From Lachnospiraceae bacterium (GTDB lineage: Bacteria > Bacillota_A > Clostridia > Lachnospirales > Lachnospiraceae): DNA of 7,545 nucleotides. Within the stretch, counting starts at the first letter, position 1, and each line of letters starts with the position of its first letter. The notes under the pieces were generated by a model. That model saw only the letters and a list, made by a program, of their open reading frames with translations, did not search any database and was not told the DNA's origin. Both the position numbers and the translations under genes were made by a program. Shown here in pieces: positions 6,061-7,545 of the stretch. The stretch lies in the NCBI GenBank assembly GCA_024691045.1, contig JAILOC010000022.1:1-7545 (forward strand), written 5' to 3'.

Positions 6061-6597
6061 TCACAGGAAGAGATCGAGCATTCTTTTTTCCTTTTGAGAG
6101 AGTGCATCGACATCCCTTATCTCGAAACGGTTCTCATCGACGTCAACTATGATCAGTCTTGTGTCGGAGAGTTTGCTCACGGCATTCGATCCCATGTTGA
6201 TTGCAAATCTGCATTCGCCCTTGTCAGTCATGACGTGGAAGTATGCGTAGCCGTATTCGTCCTTGATACTGTAGATATTACTGATGACGGGAGTGAAATA
6301 GCAGAGAGTAAGCTGATCAGAGATGACCTCTTTCGTTTTTCCGGACATTGCATCAAGGTCTTCGATGATGCCTATCTCTTTTCCGTCACCTTCATATTCC
6401 CTTACAGAGAGAAATCTGTTTGCATCCGAAAAAGGAAAGAGTCTTATGATCCTTACCCTGTCGTAATGTTTGCCGTCAAGATCGAGGCTTACAAATCCTC
6501 CGTCTGTACGTGTAAAAACGGCACTCACGGGGATGATGCGTGTTGCGGTCATTTCTTCCGCTTTCTGTTCAAATATGTTAAGAGTGTTGTCTGACAT
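6061..6597 (-). CDS. DUF1854 domain protein, partner of the flanking ABC exporter
   Basis: A 178-residue soluble protein with no signal or membrane segment, so presumably cytosolic. I recognise DUF1854 from RIIRLFPFSDANRFLSV (49-65), KEIGIIEDLDAM (73-84), the LCYFTPVISNIYSIKDEYGY block (98-117) and the closing RLIIVDVDENRFEI (147-160) with a terminal KRMLDLFL. The biochemical function of this family is not established. From memory, DUF1854 genes recur beside ABC exporters, and some proteobacterial members are named for association with cyanophycin metabolism; nothing here points to cyanophycin. A strong AAGGAG six bases before the ATG supports the start at 6597. It sits between two half-transporter genes (33 bp after one, 27 bp before the other), which strongly suggests co-translation and physical partnership with the exporter, perhaps as a regulatory or adaptor subunit. 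Confidence 0.85.
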   Translation of the reverse strand: MSDNTLNIFEQKAEEMTATRIIPVSAVFTRTDGGFVSLDLDGKHYDRVRIIRLFPFSDANRFLSVREYEGDGKEIGIIEDLDAMSGKTKEVISDQLTLCYFTPVISNIYSIKDEYGYAYFHVMTDKGECRFAINMGSNAVSKLSDTRLIIVDVDENRFEIRDVDALSQKEKRMLDLFL

Positions 6598-6630
6598 TTT
6601 GTTCTCCTTGGTAACACAGGAAGGTCTGTT

Positions 6631-7545
6631 TTAAAAGCTTTCGCTTTTCCGCTGCAGCGATTTGTTCTGAAGGTCTAAGAGGTTATGGAAGATTCCGTCT
6701 TCACGTGCGTACAGTTCGTCCCAGGTTCCTTCTTCAACGATCCTGCCGCCGTCGATAACGATAAGCCTGTCGGCATCCCTAAGGGTTGAGAGTCTGTGTG
6801 CGATGGAAAGTGTTGTTCTTCCTTTGACAAGATACTTTAGAGAATGCTGTATCGCTTTTTCAGTTTCGGTATCAACGCTTGCGGTAGCTTCGTCGAGTAT
6901 CAGTATCTTGGGATCTGCGAGGATCGCTCTTGCAATCGATATACGCTGTTTTTCGCCGCCCGATAAGTCCTTGCCGGATGCACCTATGACAGTGTCGTAT
7001 CCGTCGGGAAGTTTTGAAATGAATTCGTGTGCGCTTGCAAGCTTTGCGGCCCTGATTATGTCGGCTTTGCTTGCGTTTTCATTTCCGTATGCGATGTTCT
7101 TTGCAATGGATCCCATGAAGATGTATGTATCCTGTGATACCATCGCAACGTTTCTTCTGAGGTCTGAGAGCGCAAGGTCTTTGACACAGGTTCCGTCGAT
7201 GCTGATCGATCCTTCGTTTACATCGTAGAGTCTGGATATCAGGTTTACGAGTGTGGATTTGCCGGCACCGGATCTTCCGACTATGCCGAGCATTTCTCCT
7301 TCCTTTACCTTGAGGTTTATGTTCTTGAGAACGGGTCGTCCTATTCTGTATCCGAAGGTCACATTATCAAGTTCGATCTCGCCCCTCGGCTGCGTCAGCC
7401 TTACAGGGTTTTCCTTTTCGCGGATCTCGGGGATCGCATCTATGATCTCAAAGAGTCTTTCCGCTGAGTTTATGCTTTCGGCCCACATCCTGAATATCCA
7501 GGAAAAGGAATTCATCGGACCGTTTAACTGCATTACGTATCCGAC
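6631..7545 (-). CDS. ABC exporter half-transporter, C-terminal part; 5' end outside window
   Basis: The frame is open to the right edge, giving 304 residues of a longer protein. The in-frame ATG at 7531-7533 is internal: the residues before it (VGYV) continue the last membrane helix (QLNGPMNSFSWIF), and a lone ATPase would not begin there. The linker (MWAESINSAERLFEII) and a complete nucleotide-binding domain follow. Counting from that ATG: A-loop Tyr62, Walker A GRSGAGKST (86-94), Q-loop Gln134, signature LSGGEKQ (190-196), Walker B ILILDE with Glu215, D-loop ASVD, and His246. Every catalytic residue is present. It is the first of three minus-strand genes visible here and lies 33 bp before the DUF1854 gene. 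It most likely pairs with the 720-residue half-transporter as a heterodimer, though homodimers of each cannot be excluded. Whether it has an N-terminal extension too cannot be seen. Confidence 0.93.
   Translation of the reverse strand, partial: VGYVMQLNGPMNSFSWIFRMWAESINSAERLFEIIDAIPEIREKENPVRLTQPRGEIELDNVTFGYRIGRPVLKNINLKVKEGEMLGIVGRSGAGKSTLVNLISRLYDVNEGSISIDGTCVKDLALSDLRRNVAMVSQDTYIFMGSIAKNIAYGNENASKADIIRAAKLASAHEFISKLPDGYDTVIGASGKDLSGGEKQRISIARAILADPKILILDEATASVDTETEKAIQHSLKYLVKGRTTLSIAHRLSTLRDADRLIVIDGGRIVEEGTWDELYAREDGIFHNLLDLQNKSLQRKSESF

Noticed and set aside
6094..6594. A 166-codon plus-strand ORF opposite the DUF1854 gene
   Set aside because: It is antisense to a recognisable family member with a strong ribosome binding site, and its own protein shows no domain.

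Overview
The window looks like chromosomal DNA from a moderately low-GC Gram-positive anaerobe. My best guess is Clostridia, probably Lachnospiraceae (Butyrivibrio or a relative). This rests on AGGAG-type ribosome binding sites and on the recognisable flavour of the protein families; no rRNA or other taxonomic marker is present, so it is inference.

The left half (1-3706, plus strand) is a run of five separate small enzymes: a GNAT acetyltransferase cut by the left edge, a class I SAM methyltransferase, a membrane-anchored Ntn-type amide hydrolase of the choloylglycine-hydrolase class, a second and unrelated SAM methyltransferase, and a second GNAT. Gaps of about 50-130 bp make co-transcription possible but do not show it. 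The clearest structural oddity is a 74-bp imperfect direct repeat (66/74 identical) at 456-529 and 2289-2362. The right copy is the last 14 codons of the hydrolase plus 30 bp of spacer. The left copy is the same gene tail, still readable and still ending in the same TGA, but with no hydrolase gene in front of it. The left copy is therefore a scar of a deleted or rearranged second hydrolase gene, and the 1.83-kb segment between the repeats could be lost or duplicated by homologous recombination.

From 3707 to 3870 there is a short spacer. It holds a possible 32-codon ORF with a good ribosome binding site, perhaps a decayed gene start, and a strong hairpin terminator that serves the two convergent transcription units.

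The right half (3871-7545, minus strand) is one tight operon. Reading right to left, it encodes an ABC exporter half-transporter (only its C-terminal part lies inside the window), a 178-residue DUF1854 protein, and a 720-residue ABC half-transporter. The last of these carries an extra N-terminal soluble region: a predicted PH-like beta domain followed by a four-cysteine zinc ribbon. Gaps are 33 and 27 bp, and two of the genes have good ribosome binding sites in view. The natural reading is a heterodimeric type IV (ABCB-like) exporter with a dedicated cytosolic accessory protein and a built-in cytosolic sensor or docking domain. Its substrate cannot be told from the sequence. This three-gene exporter is the best candidate in the window for an under-described system.
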